Below are positions 53,155 to 60,982 of a stretch of 64,000 nt of DNA, in pieces (position 1 is the first letter of the stretch; each line of letters begins with the position of its first letter). A model generated the notes under the pieces. It worked only from the letters and a program-made list of their open reading frames with translations. It did not search any database and was not told the DNA's origin. The DNA comes from Halorubellus salinus (GTDB taxonomy: Archaea > Halobacteriota > Halobacteria > Halobacteriales > Natrialbaceae), in assembly GCF_020567525.1 (NCBI RefSeq), contig NZ_JAJCVI010000004.1, positions 124,001 to 188,000 on the forward strand, in the 5' to 3' direction. The translations under genes and the position numbers were made by a program.

Positions 53155-54936
53155 ATGACCGAGTACTTCGAGGTGCTCTCGCGCGACGGCGCCGCGAGAG
53201 CCGCCGAACTCCGCCTCGCCGACCCCGTGGCGACGCCGGGGCTCGTCGACGACGTCGTCGAGAACGCCGGCGGCATGTGGCCCGAACACCAGGACGTCCC
53301 CGACGGCGACGAGCGCACGCTCACCGTCCTTCCCCACCGCGGCCTCCCCGCCGGCACCGCCGACGAGGTCGCCGACTCCTTCGCCGTCACCGCGCCAGAC
53401 GTCGACTACCCGAGCGCCGCCGTCGTCAGTTCGAACCACGTCGAAGCCAGCGGCGCGGACGCGTACGTCCTCTCGGACGTCCAGGGGTTCCTCGGGCACG
53501 CTCGCGGCTTCAAGGACGCCATCCTCTCCGTGAAGGACGCGGTTCCGGAGGACGCCGCCGTCTACCTCTCGGGCGCGGCAACACCGCGGAACGTCGCCGT
53601 CCTCGCGTACGCCGGCGTCGATTTATTCGACACCGATCGCGCCGTCGCGCTCGGCACCCAGGGTCGCTACCTGACGACCGACGAGAACCACTTCCTCGAC
53701 GACCTCGACGAACTACCGTGCGCGTGCGAGGCGTGCCGGCAGCCCCGCGAGGAGTTCGACCGCCAGGACTGCGTCGACCACAACGTCGCCGTCCTCGAAG
53801 CCGAACTCGCTCGCGTCCGCCGCCGCATCCGCGACGGCCGCCTCCGCGACTACGTCGAAGGCCAGGCACGCCAGGACCAGTGGCTGACCGCCCTCGTGCG
53901 CGAACTCGACCAGGAGTGGGGGTACCTCGAAGCGCGGACGCCCGTCTACCGGAACGCGCACATGGACGCGACGACCGAGGACACCCTCAATCGCGTCGAG
54001 ATACAGCGCTTCGCCCAGCGCGTCACCGAACGCTACGAGAACCGGTTCGACGCGCCGCTCGTCCTCGTCCCGTGCTCGGCGACGAAGCCCTACAGCGACT
54101 CCCAGAGCCACTACCAGTTCCGCGAGGTCATCCGGTACCGCGCGCACCTCGCCTCGATCACCTCGCCCATCGGCGTCGTCCCCCAGGAGCTCGAGCTCAC
54201 GTATCCCGCCCAGCACTACGACACCGTCGTCACGGGCGAGTGGACCGCGGGCGAGGTCGAGTTCGTCGCCGAGGTCCTCCGCCGGTACCTCGACGCGAAC
54301 GACTACCCGCGCGTCGTCGCACACGTCCCCGACGACTACCGCCCCATCGTCGAACGCGCGCTCGAAGCGCACCCCGACCTCGACGTCGAGTTCACGGTCG
54401 CCGACCACCCGACGACCGACGAGAGCCTCGCGAACCTCGCGGCCGCACTCGAGGGCGAGTCCGCGTACGGGAAGCGCGAACGCCAGCGCAACACCGTCCG
54501 CGCACTCGCGGACTACCAGTTCGGCGCTGGCGCCGGCGACGACCTCTTCGGCGACTTCCAGGTGACGAGCCGCTACCCGAAGCTCCAGATTCGCGCGGAC
54601 GAACCGCCGACCGCGGGCGACGACCAGAACGCCGCACCCCAGCTCGCGACGATGGTCCCGAACTACGGGACGCTCTCGTTCACGCTCCGCGGCGCGCGCC
54701 GCTGGCTGGAGAGCGACGTGCCGACGAAGCGCGTGCAGATCGACGCGTTCGTGCCCCACGGGAGCGTGCTCGCGCCCGGCGTCGTCGACGCGGACTCGGA
54801 CATCCGCGAGGGCGACGAGGTCGTCGTCGAGGGCCCGAAGGCGTTCGCCATCGGTCGCGCACAGATGCACGGCGACGCGATGGTCGAATCGACGCGCGGC
54901 GAAGCCTGCAGCGTCCGCCACGTCGAGGAGACCTGA
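53155..54936 (+). CDS. arcS: Archaeosine synthase alpha subunit ArcS
   Basis: A 593-residue ArcS, the paralogue of TgtA that adds an amino-acid nitrogen to preQ0 in tRNA. A TGT-like N-terminal domain (residues 1-270) is followed by the ArcS-specific core VPCSATKPYSDSQSHYQF near 305 and a C-terminal PUA domain (about 515-593) for tRNA binding. Together with RaSEA (60983-62077) it converts preQ0-tRNA to archaeosine. The order on this strand is tgtA, arcS, then after six unrelated genes, RaSEA. Confidence 0.95.
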   Translation: MTEYFEVLSRDGAARAAELRLADPVATPGLVDDVVENAGGMWPEHQDVPDGDERTLTVLPHRGLPAGTADEVADSFAVTAPDVDYPSAAVVSSNHVEASGADAYVLSDVQGFLGHARGFKDAILSVKDAVPEDAAVYLSGAATPRNVAVLAYAGVDLFDTDRAVALGTQGRYLTTDENHFLDDLDELPCACEACRQPREEFDRQDCVDHNVAVLEAELARVRRRIRDGRLRDYVEGQARQDQWLTALVRELDQEWGYLEARTPVYRNAHMDATTEDTLNRVEIQRFAQRVTERYENRFDAPLVLVPCSATKPYSDSQSHYQFREVIRYRAHLASITSPIGVVPQELELTYPAQHYDTVVTGEWTAGEVEFVAEVLRRYLDANDYPRVVAHVPDDYRPIVERALEAHPDLDVEFTVADHPTTDESLANLAAALEGESAYGKRERQRNTVRALADYQFGAGAGDDLFGDFQVTSRYPKLQIRADEPPTAGDDQNAAPQLATMVPNYGTLSFTLRGARRWLESDVPTKRVQIDAFVPHGSVLAPGVVDADSDIREGDEVVVEGPKAFAIGRAQMHGDAMVESTRGEACSVRHVEET

Positions 54937-55050
54937 CGCGCCAGACGGACTCCCGGCGCGCGAGGATGAAGGCTGGCACGCGAGGATGAGGCCTGGAACG
55001 CCAGGGGCCGGGAGCGACGGGCTCGCACGGACGAACCTGTTGCGCACCGT

Positions 55051-55128
55051 CTTTATGAGGCCACGAACGCTGGATACGGTATGATTCTCGATGCGGTCGA
55101 GAGGACAATCACGGGTGGGTCGCCGTGA
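55051..55128 (+). promoter_or_regulatory. TATA box and 15-codon leader ORF before the 121-residue gene
   Basis: The TATA box ctttatga (55051-55058) is positioned so that transcription should begin about at the ATG at 55081. That ATG opens a 15-codon reading frame (MILDAVERTITGGSP) whose TGA (55126-55128) overlaps the GTG start at 55125 of the next gene. The ORF would be the first translated unit of the transcript. A regulatory leader peptide or translational-coupling device is possible; an annotation artefact or ancient frameshift is the alternative. Confidence 0.45.
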
Positions 55129-55490
55129 AGGACCACCCGTTCCCGGAGGAGGTGCTGTTGCTGACGGCCGGCGACGGCCGCGTCCGCCCCGGGCGGCTCC
55201 CGGAACTCCTGTCGGTCGTGCAAGCTGACCTCTCGCTGCGCCTGCAGGAGTACCGCGAGCAACACGAGTGCGCGTACGAGGACGACCACCTCGTCGCGTT
55301 CTTCGTCGCGGCCGACCACTGGCTCGCCATCGCCGACCGCCTCGGGTTCGAGACGGGTGCGGTCGACGCGACCCGGTCCGCGCACGCCCGCCTCCTCGTC
55401 GGCCTCGGCGCGGACGTCGGGCGGACCGACGAGTTCGAGACCGCGCTCGACGTCCAGGACTGCGTCGTCATCGAGAAGACCGCTGCCTGA
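55125..55490 (+). CDS. Hypothetical haloarchaeal protein
   Basis: A 121-residue soluble protein (GTG start, VKDHPFPEEVLLLTAGDG ... ALDVQDCVVIEKTAA). It has a mixed alpha/beta look, and a region near 40-70 (DLSLRLQEYREQHECAYEDD) is helical. I do not recognise the family. Its start overlaps a 15-codon upstream ORF, as described separately. Confidence 0.6.
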   Translation: MKDHPFPEEVLLLTAGDGRVRPGRLPELLSVVQADLSLRLQEYREQHECAYEDDHLVAFFVAADHWLAIADRLGFETGAVDATRSAHARLLVGLGADVGRTDEFETALDVQDCVVIEKTAA

Positions 55491-55549
55491 GTCGCCCCGC
55501 CCCGGTCGCTCGCTCTTGCTCGCCGGCGCCGTCACGCCTCGACGACTCT

Positions 55550-55975
55550 TCACGCCTCGTCGTCAGTTGCGTCGGTCGCGGCGACCGCGTCCCGGTGTGC
55601 GCGGGCGACGGCGTCGCGGGTGACGCCGGCGGCGAGGTGGCCGTCGCAGTCGCAGTCCGACGCCCCGAACCCCTCGGGGCCCGCTGGGAGGCGACGCGCG
55701 ACCGCGCACTCGACGTCGCGCTCGGGCGTGGTGACGACGTCGCGGACGCTCGCGGCGTCGTGTGCGAGGAGGTAGTCGACGTGCCAGTGCGTCCCCGTTC
55801 GCTCGCCGGCAGCGAGCTCGCGGTGCCGGTCGACGCGAGCGAACCCGCCCGGTCCGAACGCGCTCCCCGTGTACGCGTACGTCCCGGCGTCGAACGCGAC
55901 GCTCCCGAGCGCACCCACCGCGAGCTCGACATCGCGGGCGACGTCGACGACGAGCGTGTACGTCCCGACGGTCAC
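55550..55975 (-). CDS. GIY-YIG-type (DUF123) nuclease-like protein
   Basis: A 141-residue protein of the DUF123/GIY-YIG family found in archaea. The N-terminus (GTYTLVVDVARDVELAVGALG, then GTYAYTGSAFGPGG) carries the YIG-like strand and Tyr. Basic residues follow (RVDRHRELAAG) and HWHVDYLL near residue 68 is distinctive. A cysteine-rich C-terminal segment (DCDCDGH) is present. These proteins are often annotated as endonucleases, but the function of this clade is untested. GTG at 55975 is the preferred start. Confidence 0.75.
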   Translation of the reverse strand: MTVGTYTLVVDVARDVELAVGALGSVAFDAGTYAYTGSAFGPGGFARVDRHRELAAGERTGTHWHVDYLLAHDAASVRDVVTTPERDVECAVARRLPAGPEGFGASDCDCDGHLAAGVTRDAVARAHRDAVAATDATDDEA

Positions 55976-56111
55976 GCCCGGTCGTTCGGCGGGCGTCGCC
56001 AAGAGTCCGGCGGGCGTCGTCAAGGGTCCACCGGACGACGGGTCGCCTCCTGGGCCACGTCGGTATCGGACCCACCGCAAGGTTTCTGCCCGCTGGCGTC
56101 CACGACCGAAC

Positions 56112-56501
56112 GTGACCGCTCGCTCGCGCTGGCTCGTCGTCGCCGTCCTCGCCGTGGTCGTGCTCGTCGCGTCGCTCGTCCCCGGCGGTGGCGGGTCGTT
56201 CTCGAGTCCGTTCGGCGTCGTCGGCGCCGACAAGTGGCTGCACGCGGTCGGGTACATGGTGCTCGCCGGCGCCGTCACGTACGCCGACGGTCGCGCACTC
56301 GTCGGCGTCGCCGCGGCGCTCGCGTACGGCGTGCTCGTCGAACTCCTCCAGCTCGGCGTCCCCTACCGCTCCGCGAGCGCGCTGGACGCGGTCGCTGACG
56401 GCGTCGGCGCGCTCGTCGGCGCTGGCGTCGTCGCAGCGCTATCCGCCGCGTTCGAGCGCTACGCCGGCGACGCCGCGGCGCGCTCGACGCGCGACAGGTA
56501 G
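56112..56501 (+). CDS. VanZ-family membrane protein
   Basis: A 129-residue protein with four hydrophobic segments and the VanZ-like signature: DKWLHAVGYMVLAGAVTY near residue 40 (conserved H and Y) and VELLQLGVPYRSASALD near 80. VanZ itself contributes to low-level teicoplanin resistance in bacteria; archaeal members have no known role. GTG at 56112 is the best start. The 3' end overlaps the SRPBCC gene on the other strand by 43 bp. Confidence 0.82.
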   Translation: MTARSRWLVVAVLAVVVLVASLVPGGGGSFSSPFGVVGADKWLHAVGYMVLAGAVTYADGRALVGVAAALAYGVLVELLQLGVPYRSASALDAVADGVGALVGAGVVAALSAAFERYAGDAAARSTRDR

Positions 56502-57025
56502 CGTTCGAGGACCGCGGCCGCGGCCGCCCGCACCCGCTGCGCGCCCAGTGACGCGACTCGCCCGGCGACGTCCATCGTCGCGTCCACGCGCACCACCGCC
56601 CCGTCGCGGACGTCCGCGACCGCGACCACGACGCGCGCGTCGAACGACCCCGCGTCCCCGTCGCCGCCGCCCGAGAGGACGAGCCGGCCCGCGTCGTGCT
56701 CCTCGACCGTGAAGTACGACTCGAAGGACGCACCGCTCCCGACCGCGGAACCGTCACCGACGTCGGGACCGCGGTCGGCGTCCCGCCCTCCGGGCACCGC
56801 AACCGGCCCGACGAACGTGTCGCCGCGGCGCACTCGAGGTGGCGGGTCGCGGACGCCAGCCCCCGGCGTCCCAGCGCGACCCGTCGACTCCCGCGTCTCC
56901 TCGCGTGCCACGCGCTCTGCGCCCCCGAGCGTCTCCGGGTCCGCGAGCACGTCGAACACCGTCTCACCGTCCACGTCGAGCGTCCGTTCGACCGAAACCG
57001 TCAGGTCACCGATGACGTTCGTCAT
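56459..57025 (-). CDS. SRPBCC-family protein (CoxG-like)
   Basis: A 188-residue START/SRPBCC-fold protein. It opens VIGDLTVSVERTLDVDGETV FDVLADPETLGGAE in the CoxG manner (two adjacent segments), with a C-terminal VVRVDATMDVAGRVASLGAQRV helix region. Members bind hydrophobic ligands or help in membrane association of CO-dehydrogenase type complexes; no such complex is nearby. The middle (residues 40-105) is unusually Gly/Asp-rich and probably disordered. It converges with and overlaps vanZ. Confidence 0.75.
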   Translation of the reverse strand: MTNVIGDLTVSVERTLDVDGETVFDVLADPETLGGAERVAREETRESTGRAGTPGAGVRDPPPRVRRGDTFVGPVAVPGGRDADRGPDVGDGSAVGSGASFESYFTVEEHDAGRLVLSGGGDGDAGSFDARVVVAVADVRDGAVVRVDATMDVAGRVASLGAQRVRAAAAAVLERYLSRVERAAASPA

Positions 57026-57108
57026 ACCACCGCTTCGGGTCCCACGACGGTGAGCGCGCCCCCAAGGTGGCTTGGGCGAGCGCGCCACGGTTCGCGCGCT
57101 GAGGCCGA

Positions 57109-58740
57109 CTACTCGCCCGCAGTCGTGCGGATCTCGAAGCGCGCCCCGTCGTCCGCCGACGCCGCGACCGTCACCGACCAGTCGTGCGCTCGCGCGATCT
57201 CCGTGACGATACCGAGCCCGAACCCGGTCCCGTCGGCCGCCGTCGAGTACCCCATCTCCATCACCGCGTCCCGGTCGTCCTCGGGGATGCCGACGCCGTC
57301 GTCCGCGACGAAGAACCCGGCCCCGTCCGCGAGCGCCCCGACCGACACCGTCAACGCGTCACGGCCGCCGTCCGAAGCGGACACCGGTTCCCCGTCGGCG
57401 ACCCTCTGGGAGCCAGCGGAACCGTGTTCGACCGCGTTCTCGGACTGCGTCTGAGAGCAGGGAGAACCGTGTTCGACCGCGTTCTCGGACTGCGTCTGAG
57501 AGCAGGGAGAACCGTGTTCGACCGAGTTCCGGAACAGGTTCTCGAGGAGTTCCTGGAGTCGGTTCGGGTCCGCGTCGACGACGAGGTCGTCCGCGCGGAC
57601 GTCGAGCGTCGCATCGTCGGTGTCGACGTGGCGCCACGCGAGCGTCGCCGCGGCGCCGACGTCCACGCGTTCGGTGTCGCCGACGACGTCGCCCTGGCGG
57701 GCGAGCGTGAGGAGTTCGTCGAGCATCCCCTCCATCCGCGTGAGTTGCGTGCGGACCTCCTCGACGGCGGTCACGTCCCCGGTGTCGAGCGCGAGGTCCG
57801 CGTAGCCGCGTGCGACGCTCAGCGGGTTCCGGAGGTCGTGACTGACGACGCCCGTGAACGCGTCCAGTCGCTCGTTCTGTCGTTCGAGCTCGCGTTCGCG
57901 CTCCTTCAGCGGCGTGATGTCCGTGTAGATGAAGTACCCCGACCGGGTGTCGTCGTCGCCGGCGACCGGAACGCTCCGCAGGAGGAATCGCCGCGTCCCC
58001 GTCTCCGTTCGCCGCTCGACCTCGTCGTCGAGTCGTTCGCCGTCGTTCACCGCCGCGTGCAACTCCTTGGCAGCGTCCCGGTCGGCCGCCGGGACGAGCA
58101 GGTCGGTCACCGGTTCGTCGATAGCGTCCGCGGGCTCGTACCCGAACGCCCGGACGAACGCGGAGTTCACGCGGTCGACGACCGGGCGGCCGTCGACGAG
58201 CCGGTACTGGAGCGCGGGGTCCGGGACGTTCTCGAACAGCGCCGCGAACCGGTCGCGTTCGCGCGTCACGAGCGCCTCGTAGCTCACGCGCTCCCGGGCG
58301 TGCTCGACGTACGTCACGAGCAACTCGGCGAGCTCGCGGTCGGTGTCCGTGAACGCGCCCACGTCCGTCGACAGCGCCTGGAACACGGCGTCGTCACCGA
58401 CGGGTATCGAGAGTGCGGACTGATACGACGGGTCCGTCGGCGCCGCGTCCGCGTCCGCGTCCAGGTCCGGCACCACCTCGGTCTCGCCGCGACGGAGCGT
58501 CCGCCCGGCGATACCCTCGTTCGCGTCGAGCGTCGGCGCGCTCGGCTGGAGTTCCACCGCCACCGCGGCCGCCGGCACGAGCCGGTCGTCCTCGACGCGG
58601 CAGACGACGCACGCGTCGAACGCGAGCACGTCCGCCGCGGACTCAACCGCGATGTCGAAGATCTCCGATTCGGTGCCAGCGCCCGAGAGCGCCGTCGCTG
58701 CGTCGTGTAGGCGCTCGATCCGTTCGCGCGTCGCCCCCAT
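57109..58740 (-). CDS. GAF/PAS sensor histidine kinase with triplicated N-box
   Basis: A 543-residue soluble kinase. A GAF domain (about residues 10-150) is followed by a PAS domain (about 165-285), an H-box VVSHDLRNPLS near 298, and a HATPase domain with DDGVGIP and GTGFGLGIV. The N-box region is expanded: NSVEHGS near residue 400 is followed by two NAVEHGS copies at 15-residue steps separated by PCSQTQSE, encoded by a 45-bp repeat. Three repeats of an ATP-site motif should place about 30 extra residues in the ATP lid. Signal and partner unknown. Confidence 0.87.
   Translation of the reverse strand: MGATRERIERLHDAATALSGAGTESEIFDIAVESAADVLAFDACVVCRVEDDRLVPAAAVAVELQPSAPTLDANEGIAGRTLRRGETEVVPDLDADADAAPTDPSYQSALSIPVGDDAVFQALSTDVGAFTDTDRELAELLVTYVEHARERVSYEALVTRERDRFAALFENVPDPALQYRLVDGRPVVDRVNSAFVRAFGYEPADAIDEPVTDLLVPAADRDAAKELHAAVNDGERLDDEVERRTETGTRRFLLRSVPVAGDDDTRSGYFIYTDITPLKERERELERQNERLDAFTGVVSHDLRNPLSVARGYADLALDTGDVTAVEEVRTQLTRMEGMLDELLTLARQGDVVGDTERVDVGAAATLAWRHVDTDDATLDVRADDLVVDADPNRLQELLENLFRNSVEHGSPCSQTQSENAVEHGSPCSQTQSENAVEHGSAGSQRVADGEPVSASDGGRDALTVSVGALADGAGFFVADDGVGIPEDDRDAVMEMGYSTAADGTGFGLGIVTEIARAHDWSVTVAASADDGARFEIRTTAGE
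57421..57530 (-). repeat. Triplicated 45-bp in-frame kinase element
   Basis: The plus-strand phrase accgtgttcgaccg occurs at 57421, 57466 and 57511, exactly 45 bp apart. The first two complete units differ at no base in the stretch I compared. Each encodes NxVEHGS plus PCSQTQSE. The last unit belongs to the true N-box. Confidence 0.9.
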
Positions 58741-58830
58741 TCTGCATCCCGTACGCCGGCCGCACTCTTGACTGTACGGGCTCGATGAATCGGTACCCGC
58801 GAGTGCGGACGGTCCCCCGAGCAGCCGCTC

Positions 58831-58946
58831 CGCTCACGCGACCGGGTAGAACGGCGGGGTGAGTCAGGCGACCGGGTAGAACGGCGGGGTGAGTCAGGCG
58901 ACCGGGTAGAACGGCGGGGTGAGTCAGGCGACCGGGTAGAACGGCG
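58831..58946 (-). repeat. 30-bp tandem repeat ending the CHAT-like gene
   Basis: Four copies with 30-bp period start at 58831 (decayed), 58861, 58891 and 58921. The rightmost contains the true last codons (FYPVA) and stop of the leftward CHAT-like gene; each exact copy re-creates those codons and the TGA. The unit core is gagtcaggcgaccgggtaga. Confidence 0.92.
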
Positions 58947-60903
58947 TGAGTTCGTTCGACCAGTGAAGTTCGCCGTCGTACACGACGAGGTACCCCTCGT
59001 CGTCGAGGAAGTCCGCGAGTTCGGTCGCCGACAGCTCGAACGCGAGCCCGTTCGCGAGCAGCCGCGGTCGGACCTCCGGGACGTCGGGATGCCAGAACAA
59101 GCCCGCGGTCGGCCCACCTGCCTGCCCCGTGACGGTGAACGTCCCGTCGCCGTTCGCGACCACGTGCAGCGGCATGTAGTTCACGCTATCGTCCGCCTGG
59201 AGCGTGTGCGTGCCGTCGCCCGCGACCACCACGTCGAACGCGCCGTCGACGTACCGGTCGACGAGTCGACGCGACAGCTCCAGCCCGAACCCGTTCACGA
59301 GCAGGCGGACGAACGACTGCGCGGCCGCTCGCGATACCGCGCCCGTCCGGGACGCCCCGGCGACCGCGCCAGCGTCGACCAGCGACTGCACGACCGCGCT
59401 CGCGGCGTCCGCGTCCGTCGACGCGCCCGTCAGGTCGAGCGCGAACAATCGTGCACCGACCGCCTCGACCGTCTCCAGGTCGAGGACGCCGTCGGCGCAC
59501 ACGACGCCACCGTCGGGCGCGCGCTCGGCGACGACGTGCACGAACGCACGCCGGTCGGCGAGCGCCGCCGCGAGCCCCGCGGTCGTCGCATCCCGTCGCT
59601 CGGTCACGGACAGGTCGACGAGCCCGTCGTAGTGCCGGTAGAACGCCATCACCGCCTCCCGGTCGCCGTCCCGCCGGTGCCCGACGACGAGGACCTCCGG
59701 CGTCCCGTCGTCCAGGCCCGCGTCGAGATGCGCGAGATAGTTCTCGTACGCCGCGGGCGACGCCGCGTACGTCCCCGGGCGCGTCCCCGGTGCGAGCCAC
59801 GCGGACGTCACGGACGGGTCCGCGCTCGCACCGACCGCGTCGAACCCCGACGGCAGGTAGACGCGCGCCTCGTGGTGCACGAGATGCGGGAGCGCGGTCG
59901 CGTACGCCGCGGTCGGCTCGACGAACGCGACGTGCGAGCGCTCCGGGAGGCGACTCCGGATCCGCTCGAACGGCGCGTCCAGGTACGCCACGAGGCGCTC
60001 CGCGGGCGTCGCGTCGAACAGCGCGTCCGCGTCCAGGTCGACGTCGTCGAGGAACTCGACCTCCGCGAGGTCCGTCCCGCCGCGCGCGGCGTTCACGAGA
60101 CAGTCCGCGTAGAACGTCCGCTGGAAGACGTCGTTCGCCGCCACCCCGAACTCGGGGAGCGCCGGGAACTCGTGGACGACGTCGTGCTCGGGAACCCGGA
60201 GTTCGGGCGTCTCGCGGTCCGCGACGCGGACGTCGGCCGCGAGGTGGTACGCGAGCGGCGCCGCCGGAATCCCGTACGCGAACTCGTCGGGGAGCACCAG
60301 CTCGATGCCGGTGTCCGGCACGGCGTCCGCGACCGCGTCCGGGACGTCGGTCTCGTCGCCGAACGCGAGCCGCGGCGGGTACTCGCGCCACCCCGGGAGC
60401 GTCCGGTCCGGGCCGAGCGACAGGTACGCCGACGACAGCGTCGACAGCGCGGTCGCGAGCCCGCTCGCCGTCGCCGGCACCGTCACGGTCTCTTCGGGGT
60501 AATCGACGAGGCTCCAGTACCCGAACGTCACCGCCGTCGGATGCTCGAACGACAACCGGACGCGGCCGTCCGCGAGCCGCGAGAGCGTCCCCGCGCCCGT
60601 GAACTTCAGGTACGCGCCGAGCTGCGAGGTGACCTTCAACAGGTGCGCGTCCTCGGCGAGCGACCACGTCTGCGTTCCTTCGCCGAGCTTCTCGAACCCC
60701 TCCGCGTCCGCGTTCCCAAGCTCGACGAGGTCCTCGCCGAACGTCAACTGGGTCGCGCGCGCCGCCACGAACTCGTCCAATCCCTTCACCGGGATGGCTT
60801 CGGGCGTCGCGTCGTCGTCCCACCCGACGACGTCGATGGCGAGTTCGTGACCGATGCGGTCGACCGCGCGTAGCGTCGCGTCCGACAGCCCCACGTCGAC
60901 CAT
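58924..60903 (-). CDS. Large haloarchaeal CHAT-like protein, probably catalytically degenerate
   Basis: A 659-residue soluble protein. The N-terminal ~270 residues are beta-rich (FTGAGTLSRLADGRVRLSFE). The C-terminal third resembles the caspase-like CHAT fold: RAFVHVVAERAPDGG near 450, VVCADGVLDLETVEAVGARLF near 465, then LDLTGAS near 487 and AAQSFVRLLVNGFGLELSRRL near 530. In active CHAT proteins the corresponding sites are H-x-x-GH and a LNAC-type Cys. Here Glu and Thr/Gly occupy them, so protease activity is doubtful. The fold assignment is inferred from pattern memory. It is divergent from RaSEA. Confidence 0.55.
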   Translation of the reverse strand: MVDVGLSDATLRAVDRIGHELAIDVVGWDDDATPEAIPVKGLDEFVAARATQLTFGEDLVELGNADAEGFEKLGEGTQTWSLAEDAHLLKVTSQLGAYLKFTGAGTLSRLADGRVRLSFEHPTAVTFGYWSLVDYPEETVTVPATASGLATALSTLSSAYLSLGPDRTLPGWREYPPRLAFGDETDVPDAVADAVPDTGIELVLPDEFAYGIPAAPLAYHLAADVRVADRETPELRVPEHDVVHEFPALPEFGVAANDVFQRTFYADCLVNAARGGTDLAEVEFLDDVDLDADALFDATPAERLVAYLDAPFERIRSRLPERSHVAFVEPTAAYATALPHLVHHEARVYLPSGFDAVGASADPSVTSAWLAPGTRPGTYAASPAAYENYLAHLDAGLDDGTPEVLVVGHRRDGDREAVMAFYRHYDGLVDLSVTERRDATTAGLAAALADRRAFVHVVAERAPDGGVVCADGVLDLETVEAVGARLFALDLTGASTDADAASAVVQSLVDAGAVAGASRTGAVSRAAAQSFVRLLVNGFGLELSRRLVDRYVDGAFDVVVAGDGTHTLQADDSVNYMPLHVVANGDGTFTVTGQAGGPTAGLFWHPDVPEVRPRLLANGLAFELSATELADFLDDEGYLVVYDGELHWSNELTPFYPVA

Positions 60904-60982
60904 TACGCTCAGTCCGTCGGCGACCGTAATACGTTTGCTGGCACTCGAAGAGGATTTGAGCGTTCGACTCGTGGACCCGATA

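Noticed and set aside
57421-57530. CRISPR-like repeats in the kinase gene
   Set aside because: They are contiguous, in frame, and encode part of the HATPase domain.
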